Below are positions 23,501 to 29,668 of a stretch of 64,000 bases of DNA, piece after piece. Positions within the stretch are counted from its first letter, which is position 1, and each line of letters starts with the position of its first letter. The stretch comes from Cinnamomum chago. Lineage: Eukaryota > Streptophyta > Magnoliopsida > Laurales > Lauraceae. Under the pieces are notes generated by a model. The model was not told the DNA's origin. It was given only the letters and a program-made list of their open reading frames with translations, and searched no databases. Where the stretch lies: the NCBI GenBank assembly GCA_038049695.1, contig CP142452.1, positions 34,770,501-34,834,500 of the forward strand. The letters are read 5' to 3'. The translations under genes and the position numbers were made by a program.

Positions 23501-26500
23501 CAATTGGGTGAAGGCTTAAGGGTTTCGGGGGTTTTGGGCGACGTGGGAAAAAGGGTGGGGTTTTGAACTTGGGTGTGTGGGTTTGGTTCAGTAGGGATTT
23601 CAAAAGAAAGGGAGGGGTTTTGATGTTTGGGAATGGCGATATTGATTGGTGTCTGTGATAGAGCAGTGGGCTTATTGGGAGATGGTTAAGGTTTCTGGTT
23701 TGTGTGGATAATTTTTGTTTATTTATTATTTTTTTATTTTGGGGTTTTTGAAGGTTTGGTGGAGGCAGTGGGCACTGGTGGGTGGGGCAGGGAAGGTTTA
23801 AGGCTGGCAAGAGGACTGGGGTGGATTAGGCTCAAATTGGGTGGATTCCATTGGGTTTAGATTTGGAGATTTGACAAGGGGAATGGAACTGAGACGATCG
23901 GTGATAGGATTCGATACTGGTTGGATGGATGCATGATGGAATGGGAATAACCTCAATATATTCGGGTGACGAGCAGAACGAGAATTGGATCCAAACAAAG
24001 TCACGATCCGCATAGGAAACGTGAGCCCGCTCTAATAACAACTGATACGGGCCCTTGGGTTAGGGCTTGTGTGGAGAGTGCCCAAGCACAATACGATGCC
24101 GAAGGACATGTCCGCATACACTTCAATAAATAAAAACATAACTCAAGGCTTAAGAAATCTAATTAAACTAGAAAACTAAGCAAACTAGAATCCTATTCTA
24201 ATTACAAATCTAAAATTAGAAACTAATGACATCATTAGTGAATAAAAATCCTAAATCTACTTGGGCCTTACACATGTGGCCTGAGGTCTATCTGCCTCAG
24301 TTAAATGTGAACCTATATTACAAATATTACCATACAACTTAAATGTGACTGTCGCTTTGCTACGTCATCCTTCTTTTACTACTTTATGCCCATGTAACAA
24401 GGGCACTCGTGAAATCATTGATGATTTCTTTGACTTTGGTTTTGATTGTTGGTTGGTTGCTGTAGCAGAGCAGGGATTGTGATCAGTGTGTTATGCTAGA
24501 AATTAATGCATTTAATGCTGAGTGTTGCCTGCAATATGGATCCTGGAGGAAAATGGCCAGTTGGTCTTTCATGCTTGATCTCCCAACTATCATTTTCCCC
24601 ACACCTTTCTCTTCTTTATCTTTTCTTCTGTTTCGTCAAACAAAAGAAAAATAAAGTAAAAATAAAAGTTATTAGAATGCTTTAACAACCAGACTAGTCT
24701 TTTCTTTATTTTACTGTATATTTTCTTTAATTATTTATTATTAAAAACTGTATGTGAGGCTTATGCTTCATGCTTTGGGCAGTTAAAATGCCTGAGGCCC
24801 AGCCTCAAAAACATTGGTCTACGAATAATTGCTTTATCTGATGATGAAAAATGTATATATTATGTTCTACTGTCTGTCTCTCATCTCTGGAAGGTGTTTC
24901 ACACAAGCAGTCGTCTTCATTTCTTTAATAAATACTCTCACATGTTTTACATTATTTGTACATACTACAAGCTGAAAATTATAGTATATACGATCTATTT
25001 GGTGTTTATCCTGCAGGTAGCACCCAAGACTTTTATTCCTGCTTTATTTGGACATGCTACAGAGGATATTTTCATTCAGCCACATCATTCTGACAGCATC
25101 TTCAATTTATATGCGGTATTAACTTATCTAGATATTTTCTGCATCATTTGATATTGCTAAATTACATTGGCAGGTGGGCTTATATATTCATATAGGCTCA
25201 CCTGCCAATGTAAATATTGGCCTATATTGGCCTATGCTCGTAGCTTTAAGATACTTGTTGGTGTATATCCTTTATAAAAATAAAAATTCTCACTTGCCTT
25301 CTTATTTTGAACATTATGCAGGGGGATAAGAATATTATTAAATTTGAGGGAGACCACAACTCCCCTCGACCTCAGTTCTATTATGACTCTGTGTGCATTT
25401 TCTTCTTTAACGTCCTTCGTCCTCCTCAAACTTCATCAGCACGTTCAAGTACAGTCGAGACATATTATGATTTGGGAGACTTGAAAGTTGGTGCTGGTAT
25501 GGATGAGGTGATTTCTTCAATTCATTATAAGATGTCAAGGGTTGCTTGTATATAGATAGAACAGGAAAAAGAAAATTGATTTTCTTGATGTGTCATCCAG
25601 TGTAGCAATGTGGAAGCAGAAAAGGGGTGCACGTACACTTGTGTGGCAGGCACTAAATCCACGATCACTTGTAGTTTTGTTTTCATAGGGGAAAGATATG
25701 AAAGGGGATTCTGCTGACTGTAGAATCCAATGTTATCAGCCATGGATTCTGTGGTTTGCATATGTGCCCCAGTGAGCCTTAAAGATCTCTGATCAGATGT
25801 GCCCATATGAGCCTTAGAGATCTCTGATAGAAAAAGAAAATGCCAATAGCAGTAGTAAGTGTTTTATTTATAATTTATTTGAAATGAATGAGCAGAATGG
25901 TGGGGAAACTACTGTTAGAAAGGTAACGTAATTACTTGCGGCTTGGGGCATTTAGTTCCAAGTCATATGATTTTGTTTTTATTTTTATTTTTACCTACAC
26001 TAATAAATAATTACTTGAAATAATCTGTTATATTCATTCCGTATCTTATTATACTCTTCCTAGTCATTATGAGGTCTTAATGAAGATTGTTTTTTGTGAC
26101 TATTAAGTGCAAAGATTTTAAGGAATTGTTCTTGATTTTTTTAAAATTTCTTTTCAGAGCTTGTTATATGAGATTATTGCTGGTCTTCGTACTGTGGGTA
26201 CTGACACTGCAAGCACATCATCAGCTCCTCATCGTCCTCTAAATGGTAAAAGCTTGCAGTCTGTAAAGCTAAGTTTGGCTTGACTTCTTTGTTCACCACT
26301 AACCAATAGCTCAACAGATTTAACTACAAAATCAGTAAGCCAGTTGCTCACTGAAACTGGAGCTTTTACAGATGTGGTAAGTTCTCTCACTCAGGTTTTC
26401 CATCTTTTCCAATGTACAGTGTTCATCAATACCATTTTGCCTCAATTGCAGGATTCATTGCTTCATCAAGATTGTGTTCTTACTGATATGGATGGGAATG

Positions 26501-27827
26501 GTGGCAGTGACCTGGCCCACTTGCAGGTGAGCTTTTTAATGCGTCTTGAACTTTAAGTTTGAATATTGTATCTTATTCTTGGTAGGCATTGGTGAGCTGT
26601 TCGATCTGTTCGGGACATTCTGGTCTTTTCCATTTTAACTTGGAGTTGGTCTCGTGGCACACTATGATATTATGAATCAATGTGTCAAGCTTCCTGCTAT
26701 TTCTTTTGTGGATCCTGTGTCCATTCTACATTTTTGAAAGCAGGCCAAAAGCTACACTGTACTTTTGTTGACTCATAGTGACTAATTTATAAATCTTGTT
26801 CTATTGAAATTTAGATTTTTCCTCCTTTTCAGTGTTAATATTTCCTAGTCTGGCATGAAGTATTGGAATTTCTGGTTTTTCAGGAAAAAACAAATGGTAA
26901 GAATGAAGAATGCTGTTCACCATCAAGCTCTAACCAGGAGAGCTGGGGAAGATGTTCTTCTCTTGGAGTCAGTGATGAGGAGTCTTCCTCAGATTGCACT
27001 AGGAATGCCAACCGTAGGAATCAGGTCCTGTCCTATTTTTACATTTTCATACCTTTGTGCCAAAGTTCCTAGAATATCTCTATCTGAATTTTGAAGGCTG
27101 GCAAAATTGTTTACAAAAAAAGAGAATAGATCATTCAAGGAAAGTAAATCGTTTTCAGCTTGAACTGCCAATTGACCCCAGATTGCGTTGTCTGCATTTC
27201 AGACTAATACTTATAATAGGATCCTTCTAATAAGAGGATCCTAATTCCTGACCATCATATTCCTGGGTTGGGAAAAAAAAAAGGTGCTATAAAAAGGAAA
27301 GGCTGCATCTATATGTATCTCTGTGATTTTTTGTGGGACTCATAAACATTGGACTACATCATGGAATGTTCATATTTGTATTTTTTTATTCTTATTTTAT
27401 TTACGTGGAGCGTCCATATCAGTTGGACTGTCCATGAATCCGACCTCAGCTCCTCGTATTACAACCCAATGGCTGTGAGAGGAATATACACAGGTATATA
27501 ATATTGTGAATTATCTGATGAAAGGAATAGTTGTGAATATAGACAATATTGTGAGTTAATCTGATGAAAGGAATAGTTGGAGAATTGGTAATGTGACATG
27601 ATGTTGATGAATGGAAGACTTGTGTTTTTCAATGCCTGCAGACAACTCTCAAGGCACTTGCCACTCCTCTTAGACGGATACAATGCAAACCAAAAGACCC
27701 ACCAATAGAAAAGGAAGTCCAGTCCATTCCCAAGAAGCCCAAGCGGGAAAAACTCGAATCTCTAAGTCAGCGATTGCGTCGCTGCATTCCAAGAAGAAAG
27801 AAGCACACGAGACATCTATCATCATGA
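2396..27827 (+). CDS. Alpha/beta-hydrolase (serine aminopeptidase S33-like), C-terminal nine exons
   Basis: Exons 2396-2519, 15134-15214, 25017-25115, 25322-25507, 26158-26245, 26318-26376, 26452-26526, 26884-27024 and 27642-27827 join into one open frame of 345 residues plus TGA, each bounded by AG/GT. The product matches what I recall of a plant alpha/beta-hydrolase family of about 550 residues. Visible landmarks are [11 protein letters not shown] after the expected nucleophile elbow, a likely acid loop [16 protein letters not shown] and a likely catalytic histidine in GDHNSPRP. The C-terminal third is Ser/Asp/Glu-rich and then strongly basic ([17 protein letters not shown]), possibly a nuclear or membrane-contact signal. 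The start codon and the GxSxG exon lie before base 1. Substrate is unknown. The two largest introns (12.6 and 9.8 kb) are full of transposons but every splice phase is intact, so I infer a functional gene. Confidence 0.88.
2681..2930. repeat. GATACG/TAGCG word cluster, possible DNA-transposon end
   Basis: CGATACG, CGTAGCG, GTATCG and TAGCGGTG are reiterated on both strands within 2690-2785 and again at 2880-2925, around an AT-rich core. Dense reiteration of one short word is typical of subterminal regions of plant hAT-like elements. I could not define matching termini or a target duplication. Confidence 0.35.
2931..4439. other. Unassigned intronic sequence
   Basis: Both strands are open for about 70-90 codons around 3241-3507. 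The minus reading is Asn/Asp-rich with repeated NTHQYQ-like tracts and ends in FWW; it could be the tail of a decayed transposase, but no domain is recognisable. The edges 3241-3256 and 3459-3472 carry a short inverted repeat (CACCACCAAAAG and CTTTTGGTGGT). Nothing else can be named. Confidence 0.3.
4440..5226 (-). repeat. LTR-like flank interrupted by the 5227-12197 element
   Basis: GGTCCCAC words, an AATATGGGTTGAGCCAC-like stretch and a GTGTTACCCA stretch recur in the same order at about 13050-13300. The block breaks exactly where the TGATGCA LTR begins at 5227. This suggests that the inner element inserted into an older long-LTR element. No terminal motif can be fixed on the left. Confidence 0.35.
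5227..5670 (-). repeat. 3' LTR (444 bp) of a minus-strand gypsy-type element
   Basis: It begins TGATGCAGCC and ends CCTGCATCA, giving a 7-bp inverted terminal pair. It matches 11470-12197 in the same orientation over its whole length, apart from a 302-bp insertion in the latter. On the minus strand a TATAAAAATATG box lies inside it. A purine-rich run on the minus strand (5671-5690, GGGAGAATTGAGGGAGAAT) sits directly before its 5' end, as a polypurine tract should. That sets the element on the minus strand. Confidence 0.8.
5671..5690 (-). other. Polypurine tract of the 5227-12197 element
   Basis: The minus strand reads GGGAGAATTGAGGGAGAAT directly against the LTR start TGATGCAGG. This is the expected plus-strand priming site. 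A comparable tract adjoins the LTR at 22104. Confidence 0.65.
5864..5875 (-). other. Displaced primer-binding-site copy (tRNA-Met type)
   Basis: The minus strand reads TGGTATCAGAGC, complementary to the 3' end of initiator tRNA-Met, followed by GAAGATCCCCACTC. The same pair of words occurs at 11466-11433 next to the other LTR. Its place close to the polypurine end is wrong for an intact element and points to rearrangement. The neighbouring 5879 TGTACCC could be the edge of another LTR. Confidence 0.6.
5889..6244 (+). repeat. Inverted repeat arm S (gag 5' region)
   Basis: CGGAACTAAC at the left and GGATACTCC.ATGGCA at the right are mirrored, in reverse complement, at 10541-10765. Shared inner words include TATTCCACAAATC, CTCGACAAGATGGAACG and TTCATGATTTCATC. 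This arm carries about 120 extra bases (about 5970-6100). It reads straight into the gag relic, so this is the original orientation relative to gag. Confidence 0.75.
6230..9782 (+). pseudogene. Decayed gag-pol of a chromovirus-like Ty3/gypsy element
   Basis: Order on the + strand: gag core (about 6272-6760, with VADFSGRLN and LARAWWHD), zinc knuckle (7050-7115, [15 protein letters not shown]), protease ([12 protein letters not shown], about 7399-7446; the usual Cys of the family is replaced), reverse transcriptase (about 8020-8640, with YFDD at 8409-8420), RNase H (about 8700-9160) and integrase with its HHCC finger (about 9365-9500) and the first catalytic Asp (SMDFVL). Many stops and frameshifts interrupt every domain. 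A MITE splits the integrase at 9783 and a 100-base remnant follows at 10446. It lies opposite to the flanking LTRs. It is a relic with no coding capacity; lineage within the chromoviruses is not assigned. Confidence 0.85.
9774..10445. mobile_element. Mutator-type MITE (9783-10436) with 9-bp target duplication
   Basis: The ends are inverted copies of about 85 bases, starting GAGAGTGGCTACCT on the left and, reverse-complemented, GAGAGCTGCTACCT on the right, and both running into TTCCTAAACTACCC. The flanks TTTCTGAGT (9774-9782) and TTTATGAGT (10437-10445) form a 9-bp target duplication with one mismatch. Removing the element and one duplicate restores the integrase reading (phase kept between 9782 and 10446). 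A 9-bp duplication and G-initial long termini suggest the MULE group. It encodes no transposase; the long open frames here are low-complexity pyrimidine tracts. Confidence 0.85.
10203..10338. repeat. Nested GC-rich palindromes inside the MITE
   Basis: CGTTACAGGGCCGA (10251-10264) is mirrored by TCGGCCCTGTAACG (10280-10293) around CCGAGTTTGCTCGG. An outer pair, AACGAATCGAGTTT (10231-10244) and AAACTCGATTCGTT (10300-10313), encloses it, and CGATTCGTTCGG recurs at both edges. The block is strikingly GC- and CpG-rich in an AT-rich element. Confidence 0.8.
10446..10540 (+). pseudogene. Integrase remnant beyond the MITE
   Basis: It continues the integrase relic with YFWKTL, one in-frame TAG and [11 protein letters not shown]. 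The residue aligned to the third catalytic acid of the DDE triad is Lys. The homology stops at 10540, where the inverted gag arm begins. Confidence 0.75.
10541..10765 (-). repeat. Inverted repeat arm S' (gag 5' region, reversed)
   Basis: Reverse complement of 5889-6244 with a deletion of about 120 bases. It abuts the integrase remnant directly. On the minus strand it leads, through an unassigned leader (10766-11454), from the primer site and LTR at 11455-12197, so this arm has the orientation expected for the LTR pair. Confidence 0.75.
10766..11454 (-). other. Probable 5' leader of the minus-strand element
   Basis: Non-coding sequence between the gag arm and the primer-binding site. On the + strand 10900-11390 is G/T-rich with many GGGTTTGG-like words. 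A comparable GT-rich leader is present at 23340-23830 in the other LTR element, which supports the reading. No gene is seen. Confidence 0.45.
11455..11466 (-). other. Primer-binding site (tRNA-Met type, one mismatch)
   Basis: The minus strand reads TGGTATTAGAGC, three bases inside the LTR end at 11470. The consensus TGGTATCAGAGC is the usual plant gypsy/copia initiator-tRNA site. Confidence 0.75.
11470..12197 (-). repeat. 5' LTR of the minus-strand element, with insertion
   Basis: It starts TGATGCAGCC and ends near ACACCATCA, a degraded TGCATCA. Without the 302-bp insertion and its TTA duplicate it would be about 423 bases, close to the 444-base partner. Many substitutions relative to the partner indicate an old insertion. 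I see no 5-bp target duplication outside the pair. Confidence 0.8.
11794..12101. mobile_element. Tourist/PIF-Harbinger-like MITE (11797-12098), TTA duplication
   Basis: TTA flanks both ends (11794-11796 and 12099-12101). The termini are GGCGTGTTTGG and, reverse-complemented, GCATGTTTGG. The element interrupts an LTR whose partner at 5227-5670 is uninterrupted at this place, so the empty site is visible in the window. It has no coding capacity. Confidence 0.8.
12234..12404. mobile_element. Hairpin MITE (12243-12395) with perfect 9-bp target duplication
   Basis: GGGAGATGCTCCTATAAGAG at the left is mirrored at the right; the arms extend about 35 bases, to CTCTCACCTTA. AATTATAAA flanks it on both sides (12234-12242 and 12396-12404). 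The 9-bp duplication fits Mutator-like MITEs. The same terminus, GGGAGATGCTCCTAT, recurs at 30537, with a mirrored partner near 31998. Confidence 0.9.
12405..13378 (-). repeat. LTR-like remnants
   Basis: On the minus strand a TGTAATACCATAGAACCC start lies at about 12519 and is followed by AATTAGGGACTTTAAA. Further right, 13050-13300 repeats words of the 4700-5226 flank. Probably this is the outer element into which the 5227-12197 element inserted, plus a second copy. Boundaries are uncertain and no gene is seen. Confidence 0.35.
13379..13600. mobile_element. Tourist-like MITE end
   Basis: TTAGGCCTTGTTTGGTAT at 13379 is the classic terminus of plant PIF/Harbinger MITEs. GTTTGGTATTGC and GTTTGGTATGCC recur inside (13468 and 13502). 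I cannot find a clean mirrored right end, so the copy is truncated or composite. Confidence 0.5.
13601..15133. other. Intronic sequence with two short-word clusters
   Basis: At 14505-14645 the words CGTATC, CCGTGTCC and CCTTGCCGTGTCCAT recur several times. At 14795-14970 TTTCGG, GAAAC and TGAAATC recur. Each cluster resembles a subterminal repeat of a DNA transposon, but no pair of ends was found. The remainder is AT-rich and unassigned. Confidence 0.4.
15134..15214 (+). CDS. Hydrolase exon of 27 codons
   Basis: Acceptor CTCTCAG and donor GTTTGTCA flank it, phase 0 at both ends. It encodes [20 protein letters not shown] and then MDLNCAQ, a segment that I recognise as strongly conserved in plant members of this family. 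It stands alone between the two giant introns. Confidence 0.9.
15379..18548 (+). repeat. LTR-like block starting TGTAACGCCCTG
   Basis: TGTAACGCCCTGAAACC at 15379 resembles the starts of long plant gypsy LTRs. The following 3 kb is non-coding. I could not find a matching end, a partner or a target duplication, so a solo LTR is only a suggestion. It contains four diverged copies of a GATCAGGTGGGCC module (see the separate entry). Confidence 0.35.
16888..17755. repeat. Four dispersed copies of a palindromic GATC module
   Basis: Copies near 16888, 17170, 17350 and 17700 share a core CTGATC-N-ATGATCAGGTGGGCC followed by GGGTCCCACA and then a TCGACCA-like tail. Each contains a CCTGATC/GATCAGG palindrome. 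Spacings are irregular (about 180-350 bases), unlike a satellite. Confidence 0.5.
18549..20985. mobile_element. hAT-like non-autonomous element (18557-20977) with 8-bp target duplication
   Basis: The termini are CATAGTTACCTGATTC on the left and GAATTAGGTAACTATG on the right, inverted with one mismatch. Both flanks are GGTTGGAC (18549-18556 and 20978-20985), a perfect 8-bp duplication as hAT elements make. Both subterminal zones (18565-18735 and 20850-20960) are packed with ATTCG/CGAAT words, as expected of transposase-binding repeats. The 2.4-kb interior has no open frame longer than about 80 codons and no transposase motif, so the copy would depend on an enzyme from elsewhere. Confidence 0.8.
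20986..21741. other. Unassigned AT-rich intronic sequence
   Basis: Two loosely similar stretches (about 21220-21420 and 21530-21720) share TATGCAAATCGTCA, AACTGTTGAATCG or its variant, and TCAATGAGTTTG-like words, suggesting an old local duplication. No gene is seen. Confidence 0.4.
22105..22790 (-). pseudogene. Gag fragment and 3' coding tail of the gag-only element
   Basis: Codons on the minus strand from about 22728 to 22507 match a retrotransposon gag domain ([39 protein letters not shown]). Two further frames (22435-22208 and 22271-22086) carry a Gln/Ser/Glu-rich tail ending [11 protein letters not shown], which overlaps the polypurine site. Frame changes between these pieces show decay. 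Confidence 0.65.
22791..24028 (-). other. Leader of the gag-only element
   Basis: Non-coding or decayed. On the + strand 23430-23830 is G/T-rich, so the minus strand is C/A-rich and gives a 152-codon Pro/Lys-rich open frame that I treat as compositional. The first 200 bases after the primer site are open on the minus strand in two frames without recognisable motifs. Confidence 0.5.
24305..25016. other. Unassigned intronic sequence before the third visible exon
   Basis: AT-rich. The last 60 bases hold a pyrimidine-rich run ending TTTATCCTGCAG, a good acceptor. Words at 24305-24390 resemble 21430-21540 (AAATGTGAACCTATATTACAAA against AAATATGAACTTGTATTACAAA), which means that the LTR element split an older unit at its GTTAA target. 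Confidence 0.5.
25017..25115 (+). CDS. Hydrolase exon with the likely acid residue
   Basis: 33 codons in phase 0, acceptor CTGCAG, donor GTATTAAC. It encodes [19 protein letters not shown] followed by [10 protein letters not shown]. In alpha/beta-hydrolases the strand ending in G.(x)D precedes the catalytic Asp, so the Asp of ATED is the best candidate. Confidence 0.9.
25163..25212. repeat. 17-bp hairpin inside a 206-base intron
   Basis: Arms 25163-25179 (TACATTGGCAGGTGGGC) and 25196-25212 (GCTCACCTGCCAATGTA) pair fully in RNA if one G-U is allowed, with a loop of about 16 bases. It lies between exons 25017-25115 and 25322-25507. A TATTGGCCTA direct repeat follows (25213-25236). It may be a tiny MITE. 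Confidence 0.8.
25322..25507 (+). CDS. Hydrolase exon with the likely catalytic histidine
   Basis: 62 codons in phase 0, acceptor ATTATGCAG, donor GTGATTTC. It begins [17 protein letters not shown]; the DH pair fits the usual position of the catalytic His at the end of the fold. It then continues through [10 protein letters not shown] into a Ser-rich, Asp/Gly-rich linker ([20 protein letters not shown]). Confidence 0.9.
26158..26245 (+). CDS. Hydrolase exon, C-terminal extension
   Basis: 29 codons plus one base; acceptor TTTTCAG, donor GTAAAAGC. It encodes [20 protein letters not shown] and a short Ser/Pro tail. The single leftover G joins AT of the next exon to give Asp. Confidence 0.85.
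26318..26376 (+). CDS. Hydrolase exon of 59 bases
   Basis: Acceptor CTCAACAG, donor GTAAGTTC. Two bases complete the split Asp codon; 19 codons follow ([19 protein letters not shown]). The intron before it is only 72 bases, near the plant minimum. Confidence 0.85.
26452..26526 (+). CDS. Hydrolase exon of 25 codons
   Basis: Acceptor AATTGCAG, donor GTGAGCTT, phase 0. It is Asp/Gly-rich ([15 protein letters not shown]). The preceding intron is 75 bases. Confidence 0.85.
26884..27024 (+). CDS. Hydrolase exon, Ser/Cys-rich acidic segment
   Basis: 47 codons in phase 0. Acceptor TTTTTCAG. The donor CAG|GTCCTG is weak after the GT, but it keeps phase with the last exon, whereas the alternative GTAGGA at 27013 would not. 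It includes [18 protein letters not shown] and SDEESSSDC, probably disordered and a plausible phosphorylation region. Confidence 0.8.
27642..27827 (+). CDS. Hydrolase last exon with basic tail and stop
   Basis: 61 codons and TGA (27825-27827); acceptor CCTGCAG. It starts [20 protein letters not shown] and ends in a run rich in Lys and Arg (KKPKREK, then [15 protein letters not shown]). The basic clusters could act as a nuclear signal; this is inference only. Confidence 0.85.
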   Translation, partial: TTLKALATPLRRIQCKPKDPPIEKEVQSIPKKPKREKLESLSQRLRRCIPRRKKHTRHLSS

Positions 27828-28858
27828 AGATCTCCGCATCATACAATTTTCTGTAACTGCAAATTCTTCTTTTCTGTTTCTTGTGTTCATGTGTCACTTG
27901 TATTAGTGGTGTTGTTTTTGTGATGTGGAATGAATGGGTTAAAAGTATGCTGTTGATATTTTCTCCAAGAGGTATTTTTGGTCATTGTTTAGGTTTCTAT
28001 GGACAAGTTTATGGACTAAGGAATTTGTTGGGCATGTGGGGCGGTTATAGTTGGCTGGTGTGCCCTCTTGCATATTTTAACTTGTAAGTTTAGAATGCAG
28101 GTTATGATTTTGTGACCCCAGTAGATCAGTAGACGAAAACCTGATTGTTATATATTGTAAATCATCAGCTTTGGACATTTTTTCCATTACTATTCGATCC
28201 TGCAATATTGCTGTAATTTTGTTTTTAAACCACATTAACAACCAGAGATCTCTATCCTTGTTTGTAGCGCTGATCGTGGGGCTCGCGGGAATATAAAATA
28301 ATCAAGGTTCGTCTTTGATGGGCCCCACAAGTGAAAAAATGACTCTGTAACTAATTATACTAGTGCCCTTTTGGTTTGAGGGAGTGTGAAATACTTTGAT
28401 ACCAATATAGTAGGTGTGAACCAGAACGATTGTAAATGTGTCTTATAGTTGAAAAGTAAATGTGTCTTATATGTGACCAATTTGTCGTGGGCCTATTACT
28501 GGAATTTGGTGAGTGCCACATTATTTTGGAAACTTAACAGACTTTTAATATGTGTGCACACTATTAGAGCCTCAGAGGAACAGATTGCATGACTGAGAGT
28601 GTCCAATGGTGTCCCCCCGTTAAAAAAAAAAATGGAAGGATCTGATTGCATGATGAACAATGTAAAATAGAGACTTGAAGGACTTAATAGACATTATTAG
28701 TTTTTGAATATGAGAGAAATTTGCGACCAGTTGGCTTGAGCCCACACGAAATCTTAGAAGGATCTACAGTGTCAACATATAAAAATCTAAATTGCTTGAA
28801 ATATTTGTTTTTATGCCCTTATCTCTTTGCATTGAAGTTAACTATTCAAATTCAAGAG
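27828..28858 (+). other. 3' UTR and intergenic sequence
   Basis: The T-rich stretch after the stop (27830-28250) is probably 3' UTR. No single polyadenylation signal stands out; ATATAAAATAAT at about 28292 is one candidate. The remainder to 28858 is AT-rich with no recognisable gene. Confidence 0.4.
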
Positions 28859-29668
28859 GAGGTACATTAGTGTATTTTATTTGTAAATGATTTAATTTGG
28901 TGAATGAATCAAGAGATGGTGTGAACGCAAAACTCGAGAGACAGCATGATGTTTTATAATCACAAGGTTTTAAATAAGTCGTACAAAGATATAATATATG
29001 GATTGCTACTTCAATAGGAATATACAAAGATCTGAAACTACTGTAAGAATTTAAGCCCAGAAATAACACAAAGAAATTCTTTATATAACATTGGCTCAAT
29101 AATTAGTAAGCATGGGAAGATTGATGAAGATATTAACATAGGAGAAAATCAGGATTGGTTAAGTGGAGACTTGCTTCTAGAGTGCTCTGTGACCGACACA
29201 TACTGATAAGATTATAATTTTTTTTTTTTTTTTTTACAAGATAGCGATTATACTAGTTATGACCTATGGAGCATAATGCCGGCCAATTAAAAAACAAAAT
29301 ATGCACAAAATGGATGTATCACATATGAAAATGTTGAGGTGGATGTGTGGCATAAGTAGGAACGATAAAATTAGAAATGAACAATTTCAAGAGCACTTAG
29401 GGGTAACATCAATAGGGGATAAGATTAGAGAAATCTGTTTGATATGGTTTGGTCTTGTCCAACGCAGGCTGACAACAACGTCAATAAGGAAAGTTTGGCT
29501 ATACAGGTTGATTGCCCACCAAGGGTAAGGGGTAGGCCGAAGAGGTAGTAAAACTAGATATGAAGAAGTACAATTTATCCAAGGATCTAGCTCAGAATAG
29601 ATCAGGATGGAGAAATAGAATTCATGTAGTTGACCTTAATATAATTTGGTCAAGACTTTGATGATGAT
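28859..29668 (+). mobile_element. RTE-type LINE 3' end, copy 1
   Basis: The + strand at 29301-29545 encodes the C-terminal tail of an RTE-clade LINE reverse-transcriptase ORF (KMLRWMCG, KIRNEQFQEHLGV, IREICLIWFGLVQRR). This tail is common in plant RTE elements. The copy ends in TTTGATGATGATGA, the short-repeat tail type expected for RTE. It is 5'-truncated and carries stops. Upstream at 28859-29220 is decayed coding sequence, with shadows on the minus strand. Confidence 0.75.

Larger units (their letters stand above)
21742..24304 (-). mobile_element. Gag-only LTR retrotransposon (21747-24299), TSD GTTAA
   Basis: The LTRs are 21747-22104 (TGATGTAGG...CTGCATCA, 358 bp) and 24043-24299 (TGATACGGG...CTGCCTCA, 257 bp, internal deletion). 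GTTAA flanks both sides (21742-21746 and 24300-24304), so the element is complete from end to end. On the minus strand a degraded initiator-tRNA site (24029-24040, GCTCTAATAACA on +) adjoins the right LTR, and a purine tract (AAGTCAGGGAGAA) adjoins the left one. The interior is only 1.94 kb: a leader, a gag fragment and a short 3' coding tail. No protease, RT or integrase is present. It is either a deletion derivative or a non-autonomous class of TR-GAG type. Confidence 0.8.
15215..25016 (+). other. 9.8-kb transposon-filled intron
   Basis: Donor GTTTGTCA and acceptor ATCCTGCAG match in phase 0. Contents: an LTR-like block (15379 to about 18548), a hAT-like element (18549-20985), a gag-only LTR element (21742-24304) and unassigned AT-rich sequence at 20986-21741 and 24305-25016. 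Confidence 0.8.

Noticed and set aside
23352..23810. 152-codon Pro/Lys/Asn-rich minus-strand frame
   Set aside because: Lies in the leader of the gag-only LTR element, is low-complexity and has no recognisable domain.
27013..27024. Alternative donor GTAGGA at 27013 in the penultimate hydrolase exon
   Set aside because: It would leave a partial codon and break phase with the last exon, while CAG|GTCCTG at 27024 keeps it.
28842..29099. Minus-strand frames of 85 and 95 codons in the two LINE copies
   Set aside because: They are antisense to the RTE coding strand; the recognisable C-terminal motifs are on the plus strand.
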